64,000 nt of DNA from Malaciobacter marinus. GTDB taxonomy: Bacteria; Campylobacterota; Campylobacteria; Campylobacterales; Arcobacteraceae. Positions 8,525 to 16,854 of the stretch are shown piece by piece. The notes under the pieces are model-generated. The model did no database searches, had not been told where the DNA came from, and saw only the letters and a program-made list of their open reading frames with translations. The stretch spans positions 2,046,001-2,110,000 of the forward strand of contig NZ_CP032101.1 of the NCBI RefSeq assembly GCF_003544855.1, read 5' to 3'. The position numbers and the translations under genes were made by a program. Position 1 is the first letter of the stretch; the number at the start of each line of letters is the position of its first letter.

Positions 8525-9562
8525 ATGAATAACCAATATCAACTAACAAAGTTCGTAAGAGCTGCTGGTTGAGCTGCAAAGATGGGTCCGGGGGATCTAA
8601 AACAAACTATTTGCAACTTACAACCAAATGATAGTAGAATCTTAGTAGGCTTTGATACAAGTGAAGATGCTAGTGTATATCAAATAAATGAAACACAAGC
8701 AATAGTACAAACACTTGATTTTATTACACCTGTTGTTGATGATCCATATATTTATGGACAAATTGCTGCTGCAAATGCATTAAGTGATGTATTTGCAATG
8801 GGAGCAGAAGTTAAAACAGCTTTAAATATAGTAGGATTTGATAAAAAAAATCTTTCAACAGATGCCTTAGGTGAGATACTAAATGGTGGAAATGAAAAAA
8901 TAAAAGAGTGTGGAGGTGTTTTACTTGGTGGACATACAATTGAATCACCAGAGATGTATTATGGACTAAGTGTTACAGGAATGGTACACCCAAATGAAAT
9001 AATTAGAAATAATACAGCAAAAATTGGAGATGTCTTAGTTCTTACAAAACCTATAGGAATGGGAATTTTAACAACAGCTATAAAAAGAGATCTATTACCA
9101 ATGGATATGATGAAAAAATGTAGTGAAATAATGGCTGCATTAAATTATTTACCATCAAAAGTTATGAAAAAATATAGAGTTAGTTCTTGTACTGATATTA
9201 CTGGATTTGGATTATTAGGTCATGCATTAGAGTGTGTAAATGAATTAGTAACTTTTAGTTTAGATTGTAAAAGCATACCTGTATTAAATGAAGTAATAGA
9301 ATTATCAGAAAAAGATGTAGTTCCAGGAGGAACTAAGAAAAATTTAAAATATATAGAAGATAAAGTAACTTTTATGAGTAGTGTTGCAAACTATTGCAAA
9401 CTAGTATTAAGTGATGCACAAACATCAGGTGGATTATTAATAGCTATGAATAAAGATGATGCTAAAGAATATATAAAAGAAATAGAAGAGATGACTTTAG
9501 GTTACGCTTGTATCATAGGAGAAGTGATACCAAAAGGGACTAAAGATATTATCGTTCATTAA
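8525..9562 (+). CDS. selD: Selenophosphate synthase, itself a selenoprotein (UGA at codon 16)
   Basis: Makes selenophosphate from selenide and ATP, the selenium donor for tRNA-Sec. Translation starts at ATG 8525 (ribosome site AAGGAAAAG just upstream). The in-frame TGA at 8570-8572 is read as selenocysteine, giving the active-site segment RAAGUAAKMGPGDL with U16 and the essential K19. Taken as an ordinary stop, this codon would make the gene appear to start at 8582 and lose its catalytic site. The full product is 345 residues, the usual SelD length. Later motifs include DFITPVVDDPY and LGGHTIESPE. It heads the selD - (tRNA-Sec) - selA - selB group and is followed by a terminator hairpin. Confidence 0.95.
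8573..8615 (+). promoter_or_regulatory. Candidate bacterial SECIS element in selD mRNA
   Basis: Immediately after the UGA (8570-8572), TGCAAA (8575-8580) can pair with TTTGCA (8610-8615), and inside it AGAT (8580-8583) with ATCT (8595-8598), leaving a G-rich apical loop GGGTCCGGGGG. Bacterial SECIS elements lie directly downstream of the UGA within the coding region and bind SelB, so the position is right. The pairing was found by eye, not by folding. Confidence 0.5.
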
Positions 9563-9581
9563 AAGTGCATCTTGCACTTTT
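9561..9581 (+). terminator. Hairpin terminator after selD
   Basis: AAAAGTGCA-TCT-TGCACTTTT is a perfect 9-bp stem with a 3-nt loop that includes the last bases of the selD stop codon and ends in a T run. It suggests selA is transcribed from its own promoter. Confidence 0.7.
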
Positions 9582-9725
9582 AATCTTTCAAACTAGTAAA
9601 ATCATGTTTACCTAAATTAAGCTTTATAGTATTGAGTATAAGATATAATCTTTCAAAATATTTATAATAATTTTTTAGTGAAATTTCAAATTAACTTTAA
9701 AAATAGTTGATTTTTTGGGAAGTTT

Positions 9726-9823
9726 TGGCGAGAAGGTGTAGGAATCGAACCTACCTCCAGACTAACACTAGCCCAGACATCGGGGTTGAAGCCCGTGGTG
9801 TCCACCAGGATCACATACCTCCC
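9726..9823 (-). tRNA. selC: tRNA-Sec (UCA anticodon)
   Basis: A 98-nt gene on the opposite strand to selD and selA. It has a 3'-encoded GCCA end, a T arm (GTAGG TTCGATT CCTAC), an anticodon loop CTTCAAC (anticodon UCA) and an extra-long variable arm in which GGGCTA near 9767-9772 pairs with TAGTCTGG across a GTGT loop. Length, anticodon, variable arm and location all fit tRNA-Sec. By eye the acceptor pairing has mismatches or needs a shifted register, and the anticodon stem shows only four clean pairs. The exact 5' end is therefore uncertain by one base. Confidence 0.9.
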
Positions 9824-9876
9824 AAAAGATTTGAAATTGTACTATATATTAATTTAAAAGATTCTAAAGGCAAAAA

Positions 9877-11223
9877 ATGGATTTACTAAAATCAATTCCG
9901 AAAGTTGATAAGTTTATCAAAAACAAAACTTTCGAGAATTATTCTATAAAACTTATAACAAAAATTGCAAAAGAGCAAATAAACCAATTAAGAGAAGATA
10001 TACTTTCAAATAAAACTAACAATTTCAATGAAGAACAGTTAATAGAAAATACAATCAATGAATATGAAAAAATAACAAAACCTTCACTTCAAAACCTGAT
10101 AAATGCAACAGGTATTATTGTACATACAAATTTAGGAAGAAGCCTAATAAGTCAAGAAAGTTTTGATAAAGTAAAAAAAGTTGCAAGCTCTTACAATAAC
10201 TTAGAGTATGATTTACAAGCTGGTAAAAGAGGTGAAAGATACTCTCATATAGTAAAAGCATTACAAAATCTTACAGCTTGTGAAGATGCAATTGTTGTAA
10301 ACAATAATGCAAGTGCAGTTTTTTTGATATTAAATACTTTTTCAAAAAATAAAGAAACTGTTGTAAGCAGAGGTGAACTTGTTGAAATTGGTGGGAGTTT
10401 TAGAGTTCCTGAAGTTATGACTCAAAGTGGAGCAATATTAAAAGAAATAGGAACTACAAATAAAACTCACAAAAAAGATTATGAAAATGCAATAAATGAA
10501 AACACTTCAATTCTTATGAAAGTTCACAAATCAAACTATTCAATTGAGGGCTTTACAAGTGAAGTTGAATTAAAAGATATTATTGAAGTTGCAAATAAAA
10601 ACAATGTAATTGATTATTTTGATATGGGTAGCGGTCATATGATTGACTTACCATATAATCTTGACTCAAAAGAGCCATCAATTTTAAAGATTATGGAAAA
10701 TAATCCTTCACTTTTAAGTTTTTCAGGAGATAAACTTCTAGGAAGTGTACAAGCTGGTGTAATAATTGGTAAAAAAGAACTTATTGAAAAAATTAAAAAA
10801 AATCAACTATTAAGAATGTTAAGGGTTGATAAAATAACTCTATGTTTATTAGAAGAGCATTTAAACTCTTACTTAAAAGATGAATTAAATAATATCCCTA
10901 CTTTAAAGATGCTTCATACTTCAATAGATGAGCTAAAAAAAAGAGCAACTTATGTAAAAAACTCTTTAGAAGATATTTGTAAATGTGAAGTAATAAATAC
11001 TCAAACACTAATAGGAGGAGGAACTACACCAAATAAAAAAATTCCTTCTATTGCAATTACAATTGAATATAAAGATTATAAACCAAACAAAATAGAAAAA
11101 CTTTTAAGAGAAAATGGAGTAATTTCAAGAATTGAAAATGAAAAAGTTTTATTTGATTTTAGAAGTATTCAAGAGTGTGAATTAGATGAGATTATAGCAA
11201 TAGTAAGAAAGGTTTTTAAATGA
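9877..11223 (+). CDS. selA: L-seryl-tRNA(Sec) selenium transferase
   Basis: PLP enzyme of 448 residues converting Ser-tRNA(Sec) to Sec-tRNA(Sec) using selenophosphate. Features include INATGIIVHTNLGRS near residue 75-90, NNNASAVFLILN, the TTNKTHKKDY segment, and the PLP-lysine motif FSGDKLLGSVQAG (K286). Family length is normal (about 450-465). The start at 9877 is the first ATG after a weak AAAGGC ribosome site. Its stop overlaps selB by 4 bp (ATGA), so SelA and SelB are translationally coupled. The tRNA-Sec gene lies in the 5' region on the other strand. Confidence 0.95.
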   Translation: MDLLKSIPKVDKFIKNKTFENYSIKLITKIAKEQINQLREDILSNKTNNFNEEQLIENTINEYEKITKPSLQNLINATGIIVHTNLGRSLISQESFDKVKKVASSYNNLEYDLQAGKRGERYSHIVKALQNLTACEDAIVVNNNASAVFLILNTFSKNKETVVSRGELVEIGGSFRVPEVMTQSGAILKEIGTTNKTHKKDYENAINENTSILMKVHKSNYSIEGFTSEVELKDIIEVANKNNVIDYFDMGSGHMIDLPYNLDSKEPSILKIMENNPSLLSFSGDKLLGSVQAGVIIGKKELIEKIKKNQLLRMLRVDKITLCLLEEHLNSYLKDELNNIPTLKMLHTSIDELKKRATYVKNSLEDICKCEVINTQTLIGGGTTPNKKIPSIAITIEYKDYKPNKIEKLLRENGVISRIENEKVLFDFRSIQECELDEIIAIVRKVFK

Positions 11224-13061
11224 GTAATATTATAATAGGAACAGCTGGACATATTGACCATGGTAAAACTTCGCTTATTAAAGCACTAAATGGTTATGAA
11301 GGTGATGAAACAAAAGAAGAGAAACAAAGAGGTATTACAATTGACTTATCTTTTTCAAATTTAAAAAGAGCACAACAAAATATTGCATTTATTGATGTTC
11401 CAGGTCATGAAAAACTTGTAAAAAATATGATTGCAGGAGCTTTCTCTTTTGATTGTGTTATGCTTGTAGTTGCTGCTAATGAAGGTATTATGCCACAAAC
11501 AGTTGAACACATAGAGATTATGAGTTTACTTGGGGTAAAAGAGTTAATTGTAGCAATAACTAAAAAAGATTTAGTTTTAAAAGAAGATTTAGAATTACAA
11601 AAAAATAGAATCAAAAATTTTTTAGAAGATTTTGATTTTGATTTAAAGTTTATATCTTGTGTTTCAACACATGATGAAAAATCAATTGAGTCATTAAAAG
11701 AGAAACTATTTACTTTAAAAAATACAAATAAAACTCAAGAAAACTTTTTTAGATACTATGTAGATAGGGTTTTTTCAGTAAAAGGTATTGGTACAGTTGT
11801 AACAGGAACAGTTTTAGGGAATAAATGTGAACTTGATGAAAAAGTTTTTATTCCACACCTAAATAAAGAAACAAGAATAAAAAATATTCAAGTGCACAAT
11901 CAAAATGCAATTGAAGCAAATATTTCAAATCGTACAGCATTAAACCTTCAAAATATAAAAGCTGTAGATTTAAAAAGAGGTGATTTAATCTCTAAAAAAG
12001 GTTTCTTAAGAGGTTTTGATACTTTAGATATTAGTTTTAAATGCTTAAAAGGAAAGCAACTTCATCATAATAGAACTTACTCTTTATTTATAGGTTCAAA
12101 AAAAGTTGAAGTTAAAGTTTTACTATTTGATTCAATTGCTAGTTTAGAAAGTGGCTTTGCAACAATAAAAGCAAAAGAACCTTTTTTTAGTATTTATAAA
12201 GAAAAAATTATATTAAGAGAATCAAATCATACTATTGCAGGTGGTATTGTATTAAACTGCGTAAATGATCCCATGAAAAAATCACAAAAGAAATTTCTTT
12301 TAAAATCTTTAGATGAAGCTGATTATAAGCAATCATACAAAATATTACTAGATGCTCATAAAAAAGGTTTAGGATTAATCTCATCAGCACAAAGATTTGC
12401 ACTAAGCCATGATCAAGCAGTAGAGTTTGGTAAAAATTTAGAAAATGTATTTTGCGATGAAAAAGAATTAGTTATTTATCCAATAGAAACAAAAGAGTAT
12501 ATAAAAAAACAAATAAAAGATATTTATACTAAAAATAAATATGCTTTGCTTTCAAATGCTGCTATTAAACTTAGAATCAAGTGGGCAAGTAGTTCTTTTA
12601 TACAAAGTGTTCTTGATGAGTTAGAAGAAGAAAAGTTTTTAGTAAAAGAGAGAAGTTTATATAAAAATGCAAATATTAAAGAAGATTTTTCAAAAAATTT
12701 AGAAGATATTGTAAGTAAAAGATTGGAAGAAGAAAATTTATCTCCAACGGCTCCATATAATATCTATGATGATTTAGATATTGATAGAAAACTAGGAGAT
12801 ACAATATTAAAGTCTCTTTGTTCAAAAAAACAAGTCTTTAGAATGCAACACAATTTATTTATTCATGCAAATAGTTTAACAAAGATTGTTCAAGAAATGA
12901 AAAATATAATAAAAGAAGATGGATATATTGATATAAAAAACTTTAAAGAAAGATACCCTCTAAGTAGAAAATATCTTATTGCATATCTTGATTATCTTGA
13001 TAACTTTTCACAAATAAAAAAAGTTGATAATAAAAGAGTATTTTTAAGTGAGTTTGTATAA
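11220..13061 (+). CDS. selB: Selenocysteine-specific translation elongation factor
   Basis: GTPase of 613 residues delivering Sec-tRNA(Sec) to the ribosome at UGA/SECIS. G1 is GHIDHGKTS (residues 10-18), followed by the switch region with RGITIDLSF, DVPGHEKLV (G3) and TKKDL (G4), then EF-Tu-like beta-barrel domains and C-terminal winged-helix repeats that recognise SECIS RNA (about residues 380-613). Length matches bacterial SelB. It overlaps selA by 4 bp. It is followed by a short hairpin (13048-13067, GTGAGTTT/AAACTCAC). Confidence 0.95.
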   Translation: MSNIIIGTAGHIDHGKTSLIKALNGYEGDETKEEKQRGITIDLSFSNLKRAQQNIAFIDVPGHEKLVKNMIAGAFSFDCVMLVVAANEGIMPQTVEHIEIMSLLGVKELIVAITKKDLVLKEDLELQKNRIKNFLEDFDFDLKFISCVSTHDEKSIESLKEKLFTLKNTNKTQENFFRYYVDRVFSVKGIGTVVTGTVLGNKCELDEKVFIPHLNKETRIKNIQVHNQNAIEANISNRTALNLQNIKAVDLKRGDLISKKGFLRGFDTLDISFKCLKGKQLHHNRTYSLFIGSKKVEVKVLLFDSIASLESGFATIKAKEPFFSIYKEKIILRESNHTIAGGIVLNCVNDPMKKSQKKFLLKSLDEADYKQSYKILLDAHKKGLGLISSAQRFALSHDQAVEFGKNLENVFCDEKELVIYPIETKEYIKKQIKDIYTKNKYALLSNAAIKLRIKWASSSFIQSVLDELEEEKFLVKERSLYKNANIKEDFSKNLEDIVSKRLEEENLSPTAPYNIYDDLDIDRKLGDTILKSLCSKKQVFRMQHNLFIHANSLTKIVQEMKNIIKEDGYIDIKNFKERYPLSRKYLIAYLDYLDNFSQIKKVDNKRVFLSEFV

Positions 13062-13067
13062 ACTCAC

Positions 13068-13400
13068 CTACTCTTCACACTGTGCAACTACATTTGAATC
13101 TTTTGCATAATAAATAGTAAAAGCTTTTAAGTATGGAACTATTTTCTCAAATTTTGCTGTTTTCATAAACTCTTTCATTTGTCTGTTTTTTGAAAATTTT
13201 TCTTTAAATTTCTTACTATTGTTTGAGAAAAGCTCTCTCCATTGCTTTTGTGTATAAAGTTTAGTAAACTCTTCACCTTTTATATTAAGTTTTTCATAGA
13301 GTATAAACTTATAATATGTCTGACCCTTATCTACATCAGCTTCATTTATTGCATACACAAAAATAGGTAATAAAAACAATAAGACTATTTTTTTTATCAT
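13068..13400 (-). CDS. Small secreted protein of unknown function
   Basis: Protein of 110 residues with a clear signal peptide (IKKIVLLFLLPIFVYA) and a mature part rich in Lys, Phe and Tyr (YTQKQWRELFSNN, YLKAFTIYYAKDS). It ends VAQCEE with a single Cys. I do not recognise the family. The helical KGQTYYKF...W..LF pattern faintly recalls small c-type cytochromes, but there is no CxxCH haem motif. It is transcribed leftward, tail-to-tail with selB and divergent from the PhoH gene. Confidence 0.6.
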   Translation of the reverse strand: MIKKIVLLFLLPIFVYAINEADVDKGQTYYKFILYEKLNIKGEEFTKLYTQKQWRELFSNNSKKFKEKFSKNRQMKEFMKTAKFEKIVPYLKAFTIYYAKDSNVVAQCEE

Positions 13401-13485
13401 TTGATTTCCTTATTATAAAAATAATTATAGCAAATTTTACTTTTTGTGTTATTAAGATGTAACCAAGCAAGATTACAATTATTTT

Positions 13486-14868
13486 ATGAAAGAAAAAATA
13501 TATGTACTAGACACTAATATTATCTTACAAAACATTCAAAATCTAAATAGAATTTCAGATAATAAAAGCAATAAAATTGTAATTCCTGAAACCGTTTTAT
13601 TAGAACTTGAAGATAAGAAAAAATTAGTTAATGAATTAGGTTTTTATGCAAGAGAGTTTGCTAGATTATTAGCTAAAATGAAAATCAAAGAAGTTGATTA
13701 TAAAACTGGATATAAAGTAGTAAAGCTTTTCAATAAAGAGATTAGTTTAGATATTATTTCAAAAAATACCTATGAATCACAAATTGAACAAGCACACATA
13801 AGTGAAAGCAATGATAAAAGAATCATTGAAACAGCTGCTTTAGCACAAGAATATTACAAAGGAGCACAAACTATTTTTGTCTCACTTGATGTTTATGCTA
13901 GAACGTTTGCTCTTTTTAAAGGTTTAAAAGCTGAAACATTACATGATGATAAATCAACAGTTCCCACTTTTGAATTTATTAAATATATAAACTTGGATTC
14001 TTCCTTATTTAATAGTTTAGAACAAGTAGATATAAAAACCATTGATAAAAATTACACCAATGAAAACTTTTCTTACTGCTTTGAAAGTAATGATGGAAAT
14101 AAAGTATTTGCACTTATAATAAATGAAAAAATAAACCTTTTAAATGAGTCTGATTTTAAAGCTTTAAATGTTAAACCTGTAAACTTAAAGCAAAAACTTT
14201 TTATGAAGGCTATTTTATCAAATATGTATGATTTGCTTGTGATTGATGCAAAAGCAGGAAGTGGTAAAACATTGATATCAGTAGTATCAGCAATGAGACT
14301 AATTGATTTAGGTTTTTATGACAAGATAGTTTATGTAAGAAACTCTATAGAATCCCTAGATAAAGGTGCAGATATAGGATATCTAGCTGGAAATGATGAA
14401 AAATTTAGAATATATAATATGGCATTATCAGATACATTAGAGTTTATTGCAAAAAAACAGCTAAGAAAAAATGAGAATAAAGAGAATAAAGAATCAATTG
14501 AATCAAAAATAAGTGAACTTACTTCAAAATATTGCATAGAAACATTATGGCCTGGAGAAGCAAGAGGAAGAACTTTAAATAGTTCAATAGTAATCATGGA
14601 TGAATGGCAAAATTCAAGTGAAAAAACAAGTCAACTAATTTTAAGTAGATTAGATGAATCTTGTATGGCAATAGTCATTGGTTCTAATAGACAAATAGAT
14701 AATTTATATTTAAATAAATATAATAATGGACTTACATCATTATTAAAACAAACATCAAAAAAACATGAAGAGATAAATATGTTTGCAATAGAATTAGACA
14801 AAGCAGTAAGAGGGAAATTCGCAGAATTTACAGAAAGAATTTTTGAAAAAGTAAAAAATAGAGTATAA
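13486..14868 (+). CDS. PIN domain - PhoH-type ATPase fusion protein
   Basis: Protein of 460 residues. The N-terminal PIN nuclease-like domain (residues 1-140) has KIYVLDTNIIL with the first acidic site and a later SNDKRIIETA region. The C-terminal PhoH ATPase has Walker A AKAGSGKTLISV (about residues 255-266), a Walker B-like IVIMDEWQNSS and an arginine-bearing DKAVRGKFAEF near the end. These PhoH2-like proteins are thought to be RNA-processing ATPases or RNases. No ribosome site is visible; TACAAT lies exactly six bases before the ATG, so the mRNA may be leaderless. It ends at a bidirectional terminator. Confidence 0.88.
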   Translation: MKEKIYVLDTNIILQNIQNLNRISDNKSNKIVIPETVLLELEDKKKLVNELGFYAREFARLLAKMKIKEVDYKTGYKVVKLFNKEISLDIISKNTYESQIEQAHISESNDKRIIETAALAQEYYKGAQTIFVSLDVYARTFALFKGLKAETLHDDKSTVPTFEFIKYINLDSSLFNSLEQVDIKTIDKNYTNENFSYCFESNDGNKVFALIINEKINLLNESDFKALNVKPVNLKQKLFMKAILSNMYDLLVIDAKAGSGKTLISVVSAMRLIDLGFYDKIVYVRNSIESLDKGADIGYLAGNDEKFRIYNMALSDTLEFIAKKQLRKNENKENKESIESKISELTSKYCIETLWPGEARGRTLNSSIVIMDEWQNSSEKTSQLILSRLDESCMAIVIGSNRQIDNLYLNKYNNGLTSLLKQTSKKHEEINMFAIELDKAVRGKFAEFTERIFEKVKNRV

Positions 14869-14881
14869 AACTCTATTTTTT
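14853..14881. terminator. Bidirectional terminator between phoH-like and Cys-rich genes
   Basis: AAAAAATAGAGT (14853-14864) and ACTCTATTTTTT (14870-14881) are perfect complements with a 5-nt loop, giving A and T runs on both sides. The stem contains the stop codons of both convergent genes. Confidence 0.8.
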
Positions 14882-15001
14882 ACTTGAGCAGTTTCCTCCA
14901 CCGCCACAACCACAATCACCTTTTTTCTTAAAAGTTTTTCTGTATAAATAAAATAAGCAAGCAATTGCAATACCAATAATAATATAATCTTCTGTTGTCA
15001 T
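14873..15001 (-). CDS. FeoB-associated-type Cys-rich small membrane protein
   Basis: A 42-residue protein: a short N-terminus (MTTEDY), one transmembrane helix (IIIGIAIACLFYLY), a basic stretch (RKTFKKKG) and a Cys/Gly-rich tail (DCGCGGGGNCSSKK). This is the pattern of the FeoB-associated Cys-rich membrane protein family, small proteins usually next to the ferrous iron transporter FeoB. The start at 15001 has a good ribosome site (AAGGATATTGA). No feoA or feoB gene is in the window, so this copy is an orphan here. An iron or other metal role is inferred only from the family. Confidence 0.75.
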   Translation of the reverse strand: MTTEDYIIIGIAIACLFYLYRKTFKKKGDCGCGGGGNCSSKK

Positions 15002-15148
15002 TCAATATCCTTATTAATAATCATTATTAAAATAATACTCTTTTTTAACTTTAGTAATTATAATGCAATAAATTTTTGTAATAATATATAATTAAGCAAT
15101 TTTATTGTTAGATAAAAATATAATAATAAAAAACAAAAGGGATTTATA

Positions 15149-16825
15149 ATAATACACAATAGATTAATAAATGATACTATATACAATCATATAGAATATA
15201 CTAAATTAGAAGATAAACTATTACAAACTAAAATAGTTAACAGGTTACAATTTATTACACAAAATGCATTAGCATACTTTTCTTATCCATCAATAACAAC
15301 AAAAAGATTTATTCATTCTTTAGGAACAATGCATTTAAGTTCATTTATGTTTAAAAACTCACTTTTAAATGCAGATAAAGATACTAAAGATGAGTTTTTA
15401 AAACAAGCAAAAGCAGTAATAAAAAGTATAATAAAAGAGAATAAATTAGATTTACAAATAAAAGATTTAGAGTATTTTGATAATAAAGCACTATATCAAT
15501 TTACAATTCCTACAAAATCAAAATCACAAAGAGCAGTGTATACAATACTACTTCAAACAATGAGAATTGTTGGATTACTCCATGATGTAGGACACTTACC
15601 CTTCTCTCACCAAGTAGAACATGCTTTAAAAAAAGTCTATATAAAGATTTTAGAAAAAGATACTTTACTTGAAAAAGAAAAAGAGTTTAAAAGAGTTTAT
15701 GAAGAAATTACTAATAACTCAACTTTAGTTTTACATGAAGCAATAGGAAAAAAACTTTTAGATTTACTTTTTGACTTTGAACTTACAAAACTTGTAAAAA
15801 AAAGTTCAAATAAAGATTATATACAACTTCTAAAAATAGTTGCAAAATATATACTTGAAGATAAAAATTACAATGGTTTTGATTTTGCTGTATTACATAA
15901 ATATATTGATGGAACTGTTGATTCTGATAGATTAGATTACATAAATAGAGATATGTTATCAAGTGGTTATATAACTGGTCCAATTGATCATATTAGAATT
16001 ACAAAACAGACAATCTTAGTAAAAAAATATGATAAATTTGTACTTAGTTTTTTAGATATGTCATTGATTGATATCGAACATATGCTAGAACTTAGATTCA
16101 ATCTTTATAAAAAAGTAATCTATAACCATGGCATTGCAAAAACAGATGCAGTTTTAGAAAATGTTGTACAATATTTATCAGATAATTACTTTAATAGTGA
16201 AAAAAAGATTGAAAAACTTTCACACTCTATTTCTATGCTTTGGAAGTTTTTAGATGAAAAAGAGATATCAAATAGCTTAGATACAGTAAGTTTACTTGAT
16301 GAAAATTGGTTAATTAGTCTTTTTAAAGATGAATACTTTAAAATCAAAAATAGTAAATCTTTAACAAGAAGAGATCAAAAATATTTATATTGTTTTGAAG
16401 AGGTTCTTTTTGGCAAAAGAGTATTTTCAAGTCCTTGGAAAAACTTAAATGAATTTTATAAAGTATTAGATTTTACAACAGTAGAAAGATACAAATTTAG
16501 AGAAAGTTTTGGATATATAACAGATTTTAGAATGAAAAAACTACAAAAAGCTCTTGATTGTTTTGTAAATAAATGGGAAGTTGAAAAAAAAGAAGCTTTT
16601 TTAACATATAAAATTGTATCTTTTAGTTTAGGAGTTGAAAAAGATTTTTGTTTTTATGATGGTGATGAATTAGTAAATATAGATGAAGTATCAACACTTA
16701 GAAAAAGACTTAAATACTCTATGAGAAATACTGTTCCATTTTATATTTATATCAATAAAAAATATTTAACTAAACAAATGAAAGAAGAGTTAAAGACAAT
16801 ACTATTTAATATCTTTAGTGAATAA
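15149..16825 (+). CDS. HD-domain phosphohydrolase (dGTPase/SAMHD1-like), non-AUG start
   Basis: HD-superfamily metal-dependent phosphohydrolase with LLHDVGHLPFSHQ as the HD motif (H145-D146 with this start) and later DSDRLDYINRD. The first ATG in frame is at 15329, but the frame is open back to a TAA at 15113. The codons before 15329 encode conserved family sequence (LEDKLLQTKIVNRLQFI, then TTKRFIHSLGTMHLS, equivalent to the RLR...HSLGV region of SAMHD1-type proteins). No ATG, GTG or TTG occurs there. AAAGGGA (15136-15142) precedes three ATA codons (15146, 15149, 15152), so AUA is the probable start; 15149 is chosen for spacing. The product is about 558 residues. Substrate unknown. Confidence 0.8.
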   Translation: MIHNRLINDTIYNHIEYTKLEDKLLQTKIVNRLQFITQNALAYFSYPSITTKRFIHSLGTMHLSSFMFKNSLLNADKDTKDEFLKQAKAVIKSIIKENKLDLQIKDLEYFDNKALYQFTIPTKSKSQRAVYTILLQTMRIVGLLHDVGHLPFSHQVEHALKKVYIKILEKDTLLEKEKEFKRVYEEITNNSTLVLHEAIGKKLLDLLFDFELTKLVKKSSNKDYIQLLKIVAKYILEDKNYNGFDFAVLHKYIDGTVDSDRLDYINRDMLSSGYITGPIDHIRITKQTILVKKYDKFVLSFLDMSLIDIEHMLELRFNLYKKVIYNHGIAKTDAVLENVVQYLSDNYFNSEKKIEKLSHSISMLWKFLDEKEISNSLDTVSLLDENWLISLFKDEYFKIKNSKSLTRRDQKYLYCFEEVLFGKRVFSSPWKNLNEFYKVLDFTTVERYKFRESFGYITDFRMKKLQKALDCFVNKWEVEKKEAFLTYKIVSFSLGVEKDFCFYDGDELVNIDEVSTLRKRLKYSMRNTVPFYIYINKKYLTKQMKEELKTILFNIFSE

Positions 16826-16854
16826 AATAGACTTCTTTTGAAGTCTATTTTATT
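16821..16854. terminator. Bidirectional terminator between HD gene and dctM
   Basis: A 15-bp perfect stem AATAAAATAGACTTC / GAAGTCTATTTTATT with TTTT loop (16836-16839). A/T-rich flanks make it work in both directions for these convergent genes. Confidence 0.85.

Noticed and set aside
8582-9562. selD starting at ATG 8582
   Set aside because: It would drop the catalytic Sec16/Lys19 segment; the upstream frame with UGA is conserved SelD sequence.
9707-9889. 60-codon + strand frame before selA
   Set aside because: It is the antisense of tRNA-Sec.
14794-14976. 60-codon frame on the - strand beside the terminator
   Set aside because: It is a shifted frame of the 42-residue Cys-rich gene, which has the ribosome site and family pattern.
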